A stretch of DNA of 64,000 nt from Halosolutus gelatinilyticus (GCF_023028105.1 NZ_CP095491.1:1612001-1676000); one strand, 5' to 3'. Numbered from the stretch's first letter, positions 55,092 through 64,000 are shown. Program-made: numbers and translations. Notes: generated by a model from the letters alone, not told the origin.

Positions 55092-56201
55092 GTGACCGAT
55101 TGGAACCAGTTCAAGGGCGACCGCGCGAACGCGGGCGTCCGACGCGACCTCGACGGACCGCGACGCGTCGAAGAACGCTGGCGGGTCGATCTCTCCGGAC
55201 CGATCCGATCGTCACCGGCGCTCGATCGCGACACCGTCTACGTCGGGACGAGCGTCGGCAATCTCTTCGCGCTCGACCGGGAGACGGGGCACCGCCGATG
55301 GGTGTTCGAGACGTTCGCAGCGATCGACGCGGCGCCGGCGGTCACGGACGACTCGGTCTACACGGGGACGGCCGACGGCACGATCCGTGCGCTCGACCCC
55401 AGCACCGGCGAGTTGCGCTGGGAGACCGAGCTTCCGGGGGACCTCACGACCTCCCTGTCGCTGGCAGACGCAGGGCTGGACGACGAGCGGCTGTTCGTCG
55501 GCCACGCCAACGGGACGAGTGGGACGGGACTGTCGGCGATCGACGCCGACACCGGCGAGATTCTCTGGTGCCACGAAACGGACGGTGAGATCGCCGGCTG
55601 TCCGGCGATCGACGACGAGCGCGTCTACGTCGGGACGGACGCGGAGACGGTCCTCGCCGTCGCGATCGACACTGGCGACCTCGAGTGGGAGGTCCCCGCC
55701 GACGGCTCGATCACCGACGGACCGACCCTCGCCGACGGGCTGGCGTACGCCGGCGACGACGCCGGGACGCTGCTCGCGCTGGACGCCGAGACCGGCCAGA
55801 CGTGGTTCACATACGGGATCGACGACGTGTTCACGTCGTCGGCGACGGTCTTGCCCGAGGAGGAAACCACCTTCGTCGGCGCCGCGGACGGCTACCTGCA
55901 CGTGACCGACACCACGTTCGGCCGCCGCAAAGTCCGGGGCTGGCTCTTCTCGAAGAATGGGATCGCGCTCGACGGCTCGGTCCGATCGAGTCCCGTCGTC
56001 GCCGGCGATATCTGCATCGCGGGGGACGAAACCGGCTCGCTCTTCGGGATCGACGCCGCGGAATTCGACTTACTATGGCACTTCGCGGTCGAGGGCGCCG
56101 TCAGGAGCACGCCCGCGATCGCCGAGGAACGACTGTACGTCGGCAGCGACGATGAACGGCTCTACTGCCTCGAATGGGGTCCCGACGAGCCGATACCTTG
56201 A
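55092..56201 (+). CDS. cytoplasmic PQQ-like beta-propeller protein
   Basis: 369 aa from GTG 55092, no signal peptide. Seven or eight propeller blades with the YVGT/ALD pattern: TVYVGTSVGNLFALDRETG, SVYTGTADGTIRALDPSTG, RVYVGTDAETVLAVAIDTG, LAYAGDDAGTLLALDAETG and RLYVGSDDERLYCLEWG. Related by fold to the 49.9-kb surface protein but with different topology. Function unknown. Upstream CCGGTTTTACCCC is a possible box A. Confidence 0.85.
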   Translation: MTDWNQFKGDRANAGVRRDLDGPRRVEERWRVDLSGPIRSSPALDRDTVYVGTSVGNLFALDRETGHRRWVFETFAAIDAAPAVTDDSVYTGTADGTIRALDPSTGELRWETELPGDLTTSLSLADAGLDDERLFVGHANGTSGTGLSAIDADTGEILWCHETDGEIAGCPAIDDERVYVGTDAETVLAVAIDTGDLEWEVPADGSITDGPTLADGLAYAGDDAGTLLALDAETGQTWFTYGIDDVFTSSATVLPEEETTFVGAADGYLHVTDTTFGRRKVRGWLFSKNGIALDGSVRSSPVVAGDICIAGDETGSLFGIDAAEFDLLWHFAVEGAVRSTPAIAEERLYVGSDDERLYCLEWGPDEPIP

Positions 56202-56343
56202 GCCGCGATCGGGCGGCTCACCGCGGCGGATCGGACCTCGACCCCGCAACTCCCTTTTCGTCCGTTTCGTTCGTCGATCGTCGACCGTCCCCTTCTCTGG
56301 TAAACGTTCGTCCTTGCTGACCGATTACCCCGACGCCGGCGGG

Positions 56344-56361
56344 CACTTTCACTTCCACTAC
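56344..56361 (+). promoter_or_regulatory. three tandem hexamers upstream of radA
   Basis: CACTTT-CACTTC-CACTAC occupies 56344-56361, about 14 bases before the AT-rich GGGTTTATGA (56373-56382) that serves as box A for the radA ATG at 56406. Three helically phased (six-base) repeats just upstream of the TATA/BRE could bind an activator. Confidence 0.45.
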
Positions 56362-56405
56362 CCTGTTAACGAGGGTTTATGAGGGGTCCGGCATAATGAC
56401 CTGGT

Positions 56406-57437
56406 ATGCCAGACGCAGACCTCGAGACCCTCCCCGGTGTCGGCCCGGCAACGGCAGACAAACTCCACGACGCGGGCTTCGACTCGTTCCAGAGCCTCGC
56501 CGTCGCCTCGCCGTCCGAACTATCGAACACGGCGGACGTCGGCGAGTCCACGGCCGCGGACATCGTCCGCGCCGCCCGTGACGCCGCCGACATCGGCGGA
56601 TTCGAGACCGGGTCGACCGTTCTCGAACGCCGAAACGAGATCGGCAAGCTGAGTTGGCACATCGACGAGGTTGACGATCTGCTCGGCGGCGGCATCGAGA
56701 CCCAGTCGATCACCGAAGTCTACGGCGAGTTCGGCTCCGGCAAGTCGCAGATCACCCACCAGATGGCCGTCAACGTCCAGCTCCCGAAGGAGGTCGGCGG
56801 CCTCCACGGCAGCGCCATCTTCATGGACTCCGAGGACACTTTCCGCCCCGAGCGGATCGACGACATGGTCCGCGGCCTCCCGGACGCCGCTATCGAGGCC
56901 GCGCTCCAGGATCGCGAGATCGAGGGCGCGGTCGACGACGAGGATGCGCTCGAGGCGCTCGTCGAGGACGTCCTCGAGAAGATCCACGTCGCGAAGGCGT
57001 TCAACTCCAACCACCAGATGCTGCTCGCCGAGAAGGCGAAGGAACTCGCCAGCGAGCACGAGGACTCTGAGTATCCCGTTCGCCTGCTCTGCGTCGACTC
57101 GCTGACCGCTCACTTCCGCGCGGAGTACGTCGGCCGCGGTGAACTCGCCAATCGCCAGCAGAAGCTCAACAAGCACCTCCACGACCTGGACAAGGTCGGC
57201 AACCTCTACAACACCGCCGTTATCGTCACCAATCAGGTCGCCTCGAACCCCGACTCGTTCTTCGGCGACCCGACCCAGCCGATCGGCGGCAACATCCTCG
57301 GCCACAAATCGACGTTCCGGATCTACCTCCGCAAGTCGAAAGGCGACAAGCGGATCGTCCGCCTGGTCGACGCACCGAACCTCGCCGACGGCGAGGCAGT
57401 CATGCGGGTCGAAAACGGCGGTCTGAAACCGGAATAA
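56406..57437 (+). CDS. radA: RadA recombinase
   Basis: 343 aa. N-terminal helix-hairpin-helix [16 protein letters not shown] (about 5-20), Walker [10 protein letters not shown] (about 109-117), [14 protein letters not shown], Walker [13 protein letters not shown], and the C-terminal [17 protein letters not shown]. It forms ATP-dependent filaments on ssDNA for strand exchange. Length is standard and there is no intein. The promoter carries tandem hexamers. Confidence 0.98.
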   Translation: MPDADLETLPGVGPATADKLHDAGFDSFQSLAVASPSELSNTADVGESTAADIVRAARDAADIGGFETGSTVLERRNEIGKLSWHIDEVDDLLGGGIETQSITEVYGEFGSGKSQITHQMAVNVQLPKEVGGLHGSAIFMDSEDTFRPERIDDMVRGLPDAAIEAALQDREIEGAVDDEDALEALVEDVLEKIHVAKAFNSNHQMLLAEKAKELASEHEDSEYPVRLLCVDSLTAHFRAEYVGRGELANRQQKLNKHLHDLDKVGNLYNTAVIVTNQVASNPDSFFGDPTQPIGGNILGHKSTFRIYLRKSKGDKRIVRLVDAPNLADGEAVMRVENGGLKPE

Positions 57438-57441
57438 TCCG

Positions 57442-57762
57442 CTACTCGTCGCGTTTCGCGTATCGATTTTCGTCCGCTCGATCACGATCGCTGAGCGCCT
57501 CGAGCGAGACGTTCCCGGTCGTATCGGCGTCGACCGTGACCGTGACCTCGTACCCGGCGTAGTCGAAGCGAACGCTCCCGGCTCGGTGCCGCCCGGTGCG
57601 GGTCGGCGCGAACAGTTCGTCGAGCGCTTCGGAGTCGATCACGTCCCACAGCGGCGGCAGTGAGAGCGGGTCGCAGTCCTCGGCGTCACTCACGGCGCTG
57701 ACGATCGTTCCGGTTACCGAGTCGGGTTCGCGGGCGTCTGCCGTCAGCGGGTGGACAATCAT
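57442..57762 (-). CDS. HalOD1 output-domain protein
   Basis: 106 aa. TGTIVSAVSDAEDCDPLSLPPL, LWDVIDSEALDELF and SVRFDYAGYEVTVTVDADTTG give the HalOD1 layout, an output domain common in haloarchaea, often behind sensor domains, here alone. Function unknown; possibly a signalling partner. Convergent with radA (4 bases between). Confidence 0.9.
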   Translation of the reverse strand: MIVHPLTADAREPDSVTGTIVSAVSDAEDCDPLSLPPLWDVIDSEALDELFAPTRTGRHRAGSVRFDYAGYEVTVTVDADTTGNVSLEALSDRDRADENRYAKRDE

Positions 57763-57931
57763 CGAACCCTATACGCTAGTCGACGATAAATAGCTGCCTG
57801 CAAGCTTCACGAATCGATAATTTTCCGGTCCGCGGACGATCCGAACCGATGAACGACGGATCGAACCCGTCTCGCGTACCGGGACCAGCGGTTCGGACGG
57901 CGGTCGAGTTGGGCGATCGATCGCCGAGCGA

Positions 57932-58351
57932 TCAGTCTTCGGTCGTCGTCTTCTCGACGTCGAGTTCGCCCTGGTAGATCTCGGCGCCATCCTGGGCGAC
58001 CTTCTCGGCGAGGACCGCACACTTGACGCGCATCGGCGAGATGTCGACGCCGAGCATGTCGATGACGTCGTCGCGGTCCATCTCGAGGAGTTCGTCGACC
58101 GTCTTGCCGGCCAGTTTCGTCGAGAGCATACTCGCGGACGCCTGGCTGATCGCACAGCCGTCGCCGGAGAAGGCGACCCGTTCGATCGTCTCGTCGTCCT
58201 CGTCGAGACGGACGTCCATCCGGATCTCGTCGCCGCACATCGGGTTCTCGCCGACGTGCGTAAACGTCGGATCCTCGAGTTCCCCGTAGTTCCGGGGGTT
58301 CTTGTAGTGGTCGAGGATCTGCTGTCGGTACATATCCGAGCCCAGTCCCAT
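57932..58351 (-). CDS. sufU: SufU/IscU-type Fe-S cluster scaffold
   Basis: 139 aa from ATG 58351 (MGLGSDMYRQQILDHYKNPRN), the family start. Ligands Cys39 and Asp41 (NPMCGDEI), Cys66 (GDGCAISQAS) and Cys111 (RVKCAVLAEK) are present. It is the scaffold or zinc-dependent sulfur acceptor for SufS, which is encoded at 62.8 kb on the same strand. The reading frame is open upstream into the preceding small membrane gene, apparently because of a frameshift there. Confidence 0.94.
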   Translation of the reverse strand: MGLGSDMYRQQILDHYKNPRNYGELEDPTFTHVGENPMCGDEIRMDVRLDEDDETIERVAFSGDGCAISQASASMLSTKLAGKTVDELLEMDRDDVIDMLGVDISPMRVKCAVLAEKVAQDGAEIYQGELDVEKTTTED

Positions 58352-58532
58352 CGTTGGCTTCGAGTACGGCCGGTCCACCGAAAAGGGTTCCGACCGGTTC
58401 GGCGCGGTACCGGCCCGTCCGATCGCTCCTCGTCCGGTCTCGGTAGTCGTCTGTTCGACGAGAAGCGATCGAAGACGTCGCTGCAACTCGGTCGGCTCGA
58501 GCGGTTGGTGGTCGATGCTGCTACGTCGACCC

Positions 58533-58774
58533 CTAGTCGAGATCGATCGGGGGTTCAGGTGGCAGGCGCCGACGATGACGACCACGCCGACGATCGCGAC
58601 GACGAGCATCGTCCGAGTCACCGACAGTCCCAGCACGGTCGCGGAGACCAGCGCAACCGCGAACGCGGGCGGAACGATCCCGAGCAGGAGATCGTACCGA
58701 TTCGCCGCGGCGAGAACGTCGACCAAGGCGTCGAACGAATCCCGTTCGGGACGGCCGATAGTGTTCTCGTACAT
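58533..58774 (-). CDS. small two-helix membrane protein with apparent frameshift
   Basis: Starts at ATG 58774. Residues about 25-75 form two membrane helices (LLLGIVPPAFAVALVSATVLG, TMLVVAIVGVVVIVGACHL). Reading from the start, the frame runs through HLNPRSIS into sufU. If one C were added to the five-C run near 58550, the end would read LNPPIDLD followed by TAG at 58533-58535, a clean 80-aa protein. The interval 58533-58774 is 242 bases, one short of a multiple of three. A real frameshift, polymorphism or sequencing error cannot be told apart. Family not named. Confidence 0.55.
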
Positions 58775-58902
58775 GCGTTCTCACCTCGGCGATAGCCAGT
58801 ACGAGCGCCCGACGGAAACTCATTCGCGAGTTTATCGTTGTTGTCGTCGATCGCGGTCGCGGGCCGGGGAGCGACGACGGCGGACGGACCGGTTGCCCAC
58901 CG

Positions 58903-59535
58903 TCACGTCTCCCCTGCGATCTCCGCGTCGAACTGCGCGACGTACTCGCGGACGAACGCCGCCCGATCGGCCGCGAGGTCCCGCCCGACGTCCGTGTACA
59001 TTCGCTCGGGTAACGCGAGGATCTTCTTGTGGACGTGGTTGTACTGCGTCGCGCCAGCGGTCGTCTCGTCGTCGGCGAGCGGGATCGCGGGATCGTGGAT
59101 CGGGTCGCCGAGTTCGGCACCGTAGGCGAACACCCGGGCGATTCCCACCGCGCCGAGGGCGTCGAGGTTGTCCGCGTCCGAGAGGAGCTTCGCCTCGATC
59201 GTCTCCGGTTCGACGTCGTTCGAGAACCGGTGGGCGCGGATGCAGTGTCGGACCGCGTCGATCGTCCCCTCACCGGCGCCGAGTCTCCGCAGGATCTCGC
59301 TCGCTTCCCGAGCACCCCAGACCGCGTGGTCGTCGATCTCGCCGCGATCCTCCCGCGATCGGCCCACGTCGTGCAGGAGGGCGGCCAGCGTCACGACCCG
59401 GTCGTCGACAGGTTCCGGGTGGCGATCGCACAGCATCTCGGCGATCGTTTCGACCCGCTGAACGTGGCGCCAATCGTGGGCCGGCGACGCGTCGTCGAAG
59501 TACGTTCGAGCGCGGCGGCGGACGTCCTCGAGCAT
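58903..59535 (-). CDS. HD-domain hydrolase
   Basis: 210 aa. HD signature: SPAHDWRHVQRV (about 17-28) with the first His/Asp, ALLHDVGRSRED (about 52-63), HRFSN and LLSDADNLDALG. These are the metal-binding residues of HD phosphohydrolases such as YfbR/YedJ-like proteins; the substrate may be a nucleotide. Starts at ATG 59535. Upstream DNA is AT-poor until about 59840. Confidence 0.87.
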   Translation of the reverse strand: MLEDVRRRARTYFDDASPAHDWRHVQRVETIAEMLCDRHPEPVDDRVVTLAALLHDVGRSREDRGEIDDHAVWGAREASEILRRLGAGEGTIDAVRHCIRAHRFSNDVEPETIEAKLLSDADNLDALGAVGIARVFAYGAELGDPIHDPAIPLADDETTAGATQYNHVHKKILALPERMYTDVGRDLAADRAAFVREYVAQFDAEIAGET

Positions 59536-59925
59536 GGCCGTCGTGTTTCGCCACCGGGCGAATAAACGCTCCGTTCATGTCCGATGAAGTCCGGGGAAGG
59601 ATGGGTGTATCAGCCGTTTCGCTCGGTGTTCGGACCGCCCCGTTGCGAACGCGCCCGATCGACCATCTGTGATCTCGTCGAACTCGTCGTTCGGGGCGCA
59701 GATATTCTTCGGGCAGGTACTCGTCCGCGTTGCCCTCGGTTCCGCCGCCGGGAACGCGATCGATCGCGGGTCGTGCGGAGAGAACGACGAGTGATCTTCC
59801 TGAGCGCCCGCTTCGCCGGAAATTCATTCTCCACCTCTTCTATACGCTCGGCATCAAATTCTAATTATCTGTCAACGAAGAAATTTTTAAATACCATTAC
59901 TATAATGTAGAACTTGTTGGAAAAT
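59536..59925. other. intergenic, AT-rich near its end
   Basis: About 390 bases between divergent genes; no gene. The last 80 bases are AT-rich, containing box A for the Tat-exported protein. Confidence 0.4.
59884..59892 (+). promoter_or_regulatory. box A (TATA) of the gene at 59926
   Basis: TTTTTAAAT in AT-rich DNA, 34-42 bases before ATG 59926, fitting a promoter with a short leader. Confidence 0.5.
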
Positions 59926-60870
59926 ATGAAGCTCAACACTCGACGAGGTTTCTTGAAAGCGACGTGTGCCGTCACCGGACTCGGTCTGGCGTCATCCGCG
60001 TCCGCCCGATCAGATAGCGACCAGTCGTCCGAGGGGTCGTTATCGAACTTCGAAGTAACCGGTACAAAGACGGTGAAAGTGACGTTCAACAAGAATAGAT
60101 TCGTCATCAAAAAGGCGTACGAGAGTCCGGATCTGAAGGAGAGAAAAGGCAGTACTACATTCACGAAAAAGAAGCGCATCGATCGGCCGGCACCGAAAGA
60201 GGACGACCTCCCGCTCCGCGGAAAGCGAACGACGACTGAACCGTGGCACACGTACATGGCGACGGAGAGCGAGTGGAAAACGATCTCACAACGACGACGA
60301 ATGACCATCGGTCAGGAGGACGTCTCCGCGCAACACAGCCACCCGCCCGAGGAAGACGAGCACTGCGGGATCGGCGTCTGGGATTACGAACAAGACGGCG
60401 AGGATTACTACGTGAAGTCCCCGATGAATATCGTGTGCAAGGGGTACGACGTCGAAGACGTGGAAGATATCATCGACGACGAAGGGTGGTACGACGAAGA
60501 CGACTACAGTCTCTCGTGGAAGCGATACGCGTGGGATACGGATCGAGAGCTGTTCGTCGGCCCCGACAACGAACCGCAGGGCGAGTATTCACACGCCGTT
60601 AATAAACGAGTCGGGTGGCTAGGCCGAAAGCACGCGAAGTTCTGGGAGTTGGAAGACGGAATCGTCACCATTCAGGCCCACGAAGACGGATCGTTCGACC
60701 ATAGCACCGGGCTGGAATACGACCCCGGACGGGAGGCGATCGTCGATATACTCACGAGCAACGGCGGATCGTACGACGGTACCACGTATCTAAATAATAG
60801 CAAGAAAGACCACTCGGGATACGCTACGGTTATCGAAGGTGATTTTGATTCGATTAACCGGAGTTGCTAG
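59926..60870 (+). CDS. Tat-exported haloarchaeal protein, LssY-C-like, unknown
   Basis: 314 aa from ATG 59926. Twin-arginine signal NTRRGFLKATCAVTGLGLAS. The first third is basic and beta-rich (TVKVTFNKNRFVIKKAYE). From about 150, SPMNIVCKGYDVEDVEDIID, WLGRKHAKFWELEDGIVTI and AHEDGSFDHS recall the LssY C-terminal domain (P-x-N, G-R-x-x-H, H-x-D/H); this is a weak resemblance. GC is lower than the neighbours, suggesting an acquired gene. Starts after a TATA box. Confidence 0.6.
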   Translation: MKLNTRRGFLKATCAVTGLGLASSASARSDSDQSSEGSLSNFEVTGTKTVKVTFNKNRFVIKKAYESPDLKERKGSTTFTKKKRIDRPAPKEDDLPLRGKRTTTEPWHTYMATESEWKTISQRRRMTIGQEDVSAQHSHPPEEDEHCGIGVWDYEQDGEDYYVKSPMNIVCKGYDVEDVEDIIDDEGWYDEDDYSLSWKRYAWDTDRELFVGPDNEPQGEYSHAVNKRVGWLGRKHAKFWELEDGIVTIQAHEDGSFDHSTGLEYDPGREAIVDILTSNGGSYDGTTYLNNSKKDHSGYATVIEGDFDSINRSC

Positions 60871-60939
60871 CGTACGAGTGGCCGGTTCAACGCCCGGTAG
60901 ATGATAGATAATCACCACCGGGCCATCGCTTAGAGAGGG

Positions 60940-60950
60940 TTTTTATACTA
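60940..60950 (+). promoter_or_regulatory. box A (TATA) of the gene at 60970
   Basis: TTTTTATACTA lies 20-30 bases before ATG 60970; the surrounding region is GC-poor. Confidence 0.5.
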
Positions 60951-60969
60951 TTTTCCCGTATCTGAATAT

Positions 60970-61374
60970 ATGGTTGACAAAGTACGAGAAATAGCCGCAA
61001 GCGCAGTACTGCTTTCCATCGCTGGCTACGCCGTGTGGCCGTGGGGAGGCGGCCCCTGGCGGCAGGTGATGCTACGCGTATACGAACCCCTGAACGGCGA
61101 TCTCGAGGTCGCGGTGTTGCTACTGGCGGTGAGTGCGGCTATCGGTTTCGGAATAGTGATGGGAAGTCGTATTCGACTGTCCGATCTCGCGACCGGCGGC
61201 GTCCTCGCGTACGTCTTCTGGATGGCAGTGCTGTTTCTCGCGGTATCGCTACACGAACCGCTCCTGCCGATTATCACCTACGGACTCATGCTCGTCGGCG
61301 CTCTCTTCGGCGGCGTTATTGCGACGGTCGTCGGCAACAGAACGGGCGTCGATCCCACCACGAAATCGTCCTGA
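60970..61374 (+). CDS. four-helix membrane protein, unknown
   Basis: 134 aa; membrane segments at about 8-24, 46-66, 74-94 and 98-122. Between helices 1 and 2 is PWGGGPWRQVMLRVYEPLNG. It belongs to no family I recognise. It follows the Tat-exported gene by 99 bases and has its own promoter; with it, it forms a small patch of less GC-rich accessory genes. Confidence 0.6.
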   Translation: MVDKVREIAASAVLLSIAGYAVWPWGGGPWRQVMLRVYEPLNGDLEVAVLLLAVSAAIGFGIVMGSRIRLSDLATGGVLAYVFWMAVLFLAVSLHEPLLPIITYGLMLVGALFGGVIATVVGNRTGVDPTTKSS

Positions 61375-61527
61375 CTCGCCTTTCGAATCGGGCGCAGTGC
61401 ATCTTTTCCGACCGTCACGACGAATAGCTCGATCGGTGACACGCGTCGACGGTCGATCGCCAGGGCGAAACCGACGCAGGCCTCCGGTTCTCCAATAGCT
61501 ATTGCTCTTGTCCGGAAATGCGCACGT

Positions 61528-62745
61528 ATGCGAGTCATCGACGCGGATCTGCTCGTCACCGGTCGGGACGAGCAGCCGATCGACGGCGGGCGAGTCGTGC
61601 TCGCCGACGACGGGACGATCGACGCCGTCGGGACGCAGGAGGACGTGGACGCGCCGGCGGCCGCCGACGTCGCGTCGTACCCCGCCGTCGTCCCGGGGTT
61701 CATCGACGCGCACGTGCACCTCCAGGGAATGCGCGAGATGGACCCGATGACGTGGGTCACGGAGTCGTCGGAACTGGGGGCCGCGCGAGCGACCGCGGAT
61801 CTCCGGCGACTCCTCGGGGCGGGGTTCACGACGGTCCGGGACGTCGGTTCGACGACCGGCCTGGCCCTCCGGCAAGCGGTCCGGGAGGGAACGATTCCGG
61901 GGCCGCGGATCTTCACCAGCGGCCGCACTATCAGCCAGACCGCCGGTCACGGCGACGCCCACTTCCTCCCCTACGAGTGGGTCGCCGACGGCGGCGCCGC
62001 GCTGTCGACGCTGGCGGACGGCGCCGACGAGTGCCGGAAGGAGGCCCGCAAACGCATCCGCGAGGGCGTCGACGTGCTGAAGATCATGACCACCGGCGGG
62101 GTGCTCAGCGAGAAGGACGCCCCCGATCAGAGCCAGTTCACCGACGCCGAGGTGCGAGCGTTGGTCGAGGAGGCCCACCGCGTCGGCATCCCGGTGGCCT
62201 CCCACGCGCAGGGCGCACCCGGCATCAAGACGGCGCTTCGAAACGGCGTCGACACGATCGAGCACGGCTTCTACCTCGACGAAGAGTGTCTCGAACTCTT
62301 CGACGAGACGGGCGCCACCTTCGTCCCGACGCTGTCGATCATGCACCGACTCGTCGAGCACGGCGGCGACCACGGCGTCCCCGATTACGGACTCGAAAAG
62401 GCTCGGGAGGCCCGCGAAGCGCACTTCGACGCCGTCGAACGCGCGTACGAGGCCGGCGTTCCGATCGCCACCGGAACGGACTTCCTCGGCCCCGAACTGG
62501 TCCCGCACGGCGAGAACGCCCTCGAACTGGAGCTGTTCGTCGACGGGGTTGGAATGGACGAACACGACGCGCTTCAGTCCGCGACGCGGATCGCCGCCCG
62601 AACGATCCCCGCGGACGACGTCGGGGTTCTCGAACCGGGTAACCGCGGCGACCTGCTCGGACTCGGGAGCGACCCGATCGCGGACATCGGCGCAGTCCGC
62701 GACGTCGAGGCCGTGTACGTGGACGGCGGACCCGCTCGCTGGTAA
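61528..62745 (+). CDS. amidohydrolase-family metal-dependent hydrolase
   Basis: 405 aa. DAHVHLQG (about 60-67) is the first metal-binding pair, LKIMTTGGVLS has the conserved lysine region, VASHAQGAPGIK and IEHGFYL supply further histidines, and ATGTDF the catalytic Asp. The imidazolonepropionase/prolidase-like subgroup is suggested. Substrate unknown. An AT-rich stretch (CCAATAGCTATTGC) 25-40 bases upstream may be the promoter. Convergent with sufS. Confidence 0.88.
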   Translation: MRVIDADLLVTGRDEQPIDGGRVVLADDGTIDAVGTQEDVDAPAAADVASYPAVVPGFIDAHVHLQGMREMDPMTWVTESSELGAARATADLRRLLGAGFTTVRDVGSTTGLALRQAVREGTIPGPRIFTSGRTISQTAGHGDAHFLPYEWVADGGAALSTLADGADECRKEARKRIREGVDVLKIMTTGGVLSEKDAPDQSQFTDAEVRALVEEAHRVGIPVASHAQGAPGIKTALRNGVDTIEHGFYLDEECLELFDETGATFVPTLSIMHRLVEHGGDHGVPDYGLEKAREAREAHFDAVERAYEAGVPIATGTDFLGPELVPHGENALELELFVDGVGMDEHDALQSATRIAARTIPADDVGVLEPGNRGDLLGLGSDPIADIGAVRDVEAVYVDGGPARW

Positions 62746-62800
62746 CGCAGCCGGAAGAAATCGATCGTCGGGGAGCCGCTCCTCACACTTCGTCGATAGC

Positions 62801-64000
62801 CTACGCGAACAACTGTCGGGCGTCGTCTAACGCCTCGACCAGCGTGTCGACCTCCTCGCGCGTGTTGTACACGTAGAACGAGGCGCGGGCGGAGGCCGGA
62901 ACGCCGAGTTTGTCGTGCAGCGGTTGGGTGCAATGGTCGCCGGCGCGGATCGCGATCGTGTGGTCGTTCAGGATCGAGGTCAGGTCGTGGGCGTGGACGC
63001 CGTCGAGGTTGAAGCTGACGAGGCCGCCGCGATCGGGGCCGCCCTCGGGGCCGTAGATCTCGACGTCGTCCTCCTCCTGCAGTCGATCGTAGGCGTAGGC
63101 GGCCAGCTCCTCCTCGTGGGCCCGAATCCGGTCCATACCGATGGCTTCGAGCCAGTCGATCGCCGCGTGGAGGCCGACGGCCTCCGCAATGGGGGGCGTT
63201 CCGGGTTCGAACTTCCAGGGAAGGTCGCCCCACGTCGACTCCTCGAAGGTGACCTTGCGGATCATGCCGCCGCCGTAGAGGTAGGGATCGAGATCTTCGA
63301 GCAGGTCCCGCTTGCCGTAGAGGACGCCGATGCCGGTCGGGCCGGCCATCTTGTGGCCCGAGAAGGCGTAGAAGTCGGCGCCGATCTCCTTCACGTCGAC
63401 CGGACGAGTGGGGACCGCCTGGGCGCCGTCGATGAACGAGAGCGCGCCGTGGTCGTGCGCGAGGGCCGTCAGTTCGGCGACGGGGTTGACCGTGCCGAGG
63501 GTGTTCGAGACGTGGACGGCGGAGACGATCGCGGCGTCGTCGTCGATCAACTCGCGGGCGTGATCCATGTCGAGACGACCGGTATCGTCGATCCGGATGT
63601 ACTCGACGTCGGCGCCCGTCCGGCGGGCGATCTGCTGCCACGTCACGAGGGAGGCGTGGTGTTCCATCTCCGTGAGGACGACCCGATCGCCGGGGCCGAG
63701 TTCGTTCAGCCCCCACGAGTAGGCGACCAGGTTCTCGCTTTCGGTCGTGTTCTTCGTGAAGACGACTTCCTCGCGGCCGTCGGCGCCGATGAAGTCGGCG
63801 ACCCGATCGTGGGCCTCCTCGTAGGCGGTCGACGCCTCTTGGCTGAGGTGGTGGATCCCCCGGTGGACGTTCGCGTTGGACTCGCGGTAGTAGTCGCTCA
63901 TCGCGTCGACGACCGGGTCCGGCGTCTGGGTCGTCGCCGCGTTGTCGAGGTAGACGACCCGCTGGCCGTCGAACTCCCGCTCGAGGATGGGAAACTCCTC
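62801..64000 (-). CDS. sufS: cysteine desulfurase SufS, 5' end outside the window
   Basis: The frame runs to the window edge (33 more residues before the internal Met at 63901: EEFPILEREFDGQRVVYLDN and AATTQTPDPVVDA), so the N-terminus is cut off. Motifs: VVFTKNTTESENLVAYSWG, MEHHASLVTWQQ, FIDGAQAV, the PLP lysine in FSGHKMAGPTG and the sulfur-carrying cysteine in AGDHCTQPLH, group II (SufS/CsdA) type. It delivers sulfur from cysteine to SufU (57.9 kb) or SufBCD, whose genes are not in this window. Confidence 0.96.
   Translation of the reverse strand, partial: EEFPILEREFDGQRVVYLDNAATTQTPDPVVDAMSDYYRESNANVHRGIHHLSQEASTAYEEAHDRVADFIGADGREEVVFTKNTTESENLVAYSWGLNELGPGDRVVLTEMEHHASLVTWQQIARRTGADVEYIRIDDTGRLDMDHARELIDDDAAIVSAVHVSNTLGTVNPVAELTALAHDHGALSFIDGAQAVPTRPVDVKEIGADFYAFSGHKMAGPTGIGVLYGKRDLLEDLDPYLYGGGMIRKVTFEESTWGDLPWKFEPGTPPIAEAVGLHAAIDWLEAIGMDRIRAHEEELAAYAYDRLQEEDDVEIYGPEGGPDRGGLVSFNLDGVHAHDLTSILNDHTIAIRAGDHCTQPLHDKLGVPASARASFYVYNTREEVDTLVEALDDARQLFA

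Overview
The window is a GC-rich (about two-thirds G+C), densely packed piece of a haloarchaeal chromosome. Evidence: D-family DNA polymerase large subunit, RadA, NMD3, a Sec11-type signal peptidase, archaeal box-A promoters about 25-30 nt upstream of many start codons, strongly acidic proteins, PGF-CTERM surface anchors, twin-arginine secretion signals, HalOD1 and several families (DUF5783, DUF5784, DUF5786, DUF5789, DUF6757, PspAB) known to me only from Halobacteria. The combination suggests the Natrialbales, but I cannot name a genus from sequence alone.

Layout. 1-4.9 kb: end of a PPC/DUF296 gene, polC (DP2) and a signal peptidase. 5.1-6.3 kb: a very acidic secreted pentad-repeat protein. 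6.9-14.9 kb: alpha/beta hydrolase, ketopantoate reductase, NifU-C, small haloarchaeal proteins, a 1.2-kb gene-poor gap, PHP and DHH/RecJ-like enzymes. 15.1-29.5 kb: a tetrapyrrole region with the operon hemC-cobA-hemD, then hemL and hemB (1-glutamate semialdehyde to uroporphyrinogen III and precorrin-2), interspersed with two paralogous DMT exporters, a truncated haemoglobin, an Amt-PII fusion, a decayed second copy of the hemB 3' end, and a 261-bp cloverleaf-like inverted-repeat element. 29.6-42.5 kb: lipoprotein, asparaginase, MFS transporter, 7Fe ferredoxin, PHP enzyme, small zinc proteins, a tRNA-like relic, GNAT, an XPD/DinG-type helicase and a FilR1-like regulator.

42.5-47.0 kb holds the most unusual locus: a 1175-aa secreted subtilase that carries both a cohesin-like module and a type-I dockerin, followed on the same strand by a PGF-CTERM-anchored cohesin protein. 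This looks like a small archaeal cohesin-dockerin system that could dock a protease on the cell surface.

47.4-64 kb: Taw2/Trm5-like methyltransferase overlapping nmd3, a surface PQQ-type propeller protein, htpX with pspAB nearby (membrane stress), a cytoplasmic PQQ propeller, radA, HalOD1, sufU (behind an apparently frameshifted small membrane gene), an HD hydrolase, two accessory genes of lower GC, an amidohydrolase and the start-truncated sufS. The tetrapyrrole and SufS/SufU/NifU-C/ferredoxin genes together give the window a cofactor-assembly flavour. All functional calls are from reading the translated sequences; no database search was possible.
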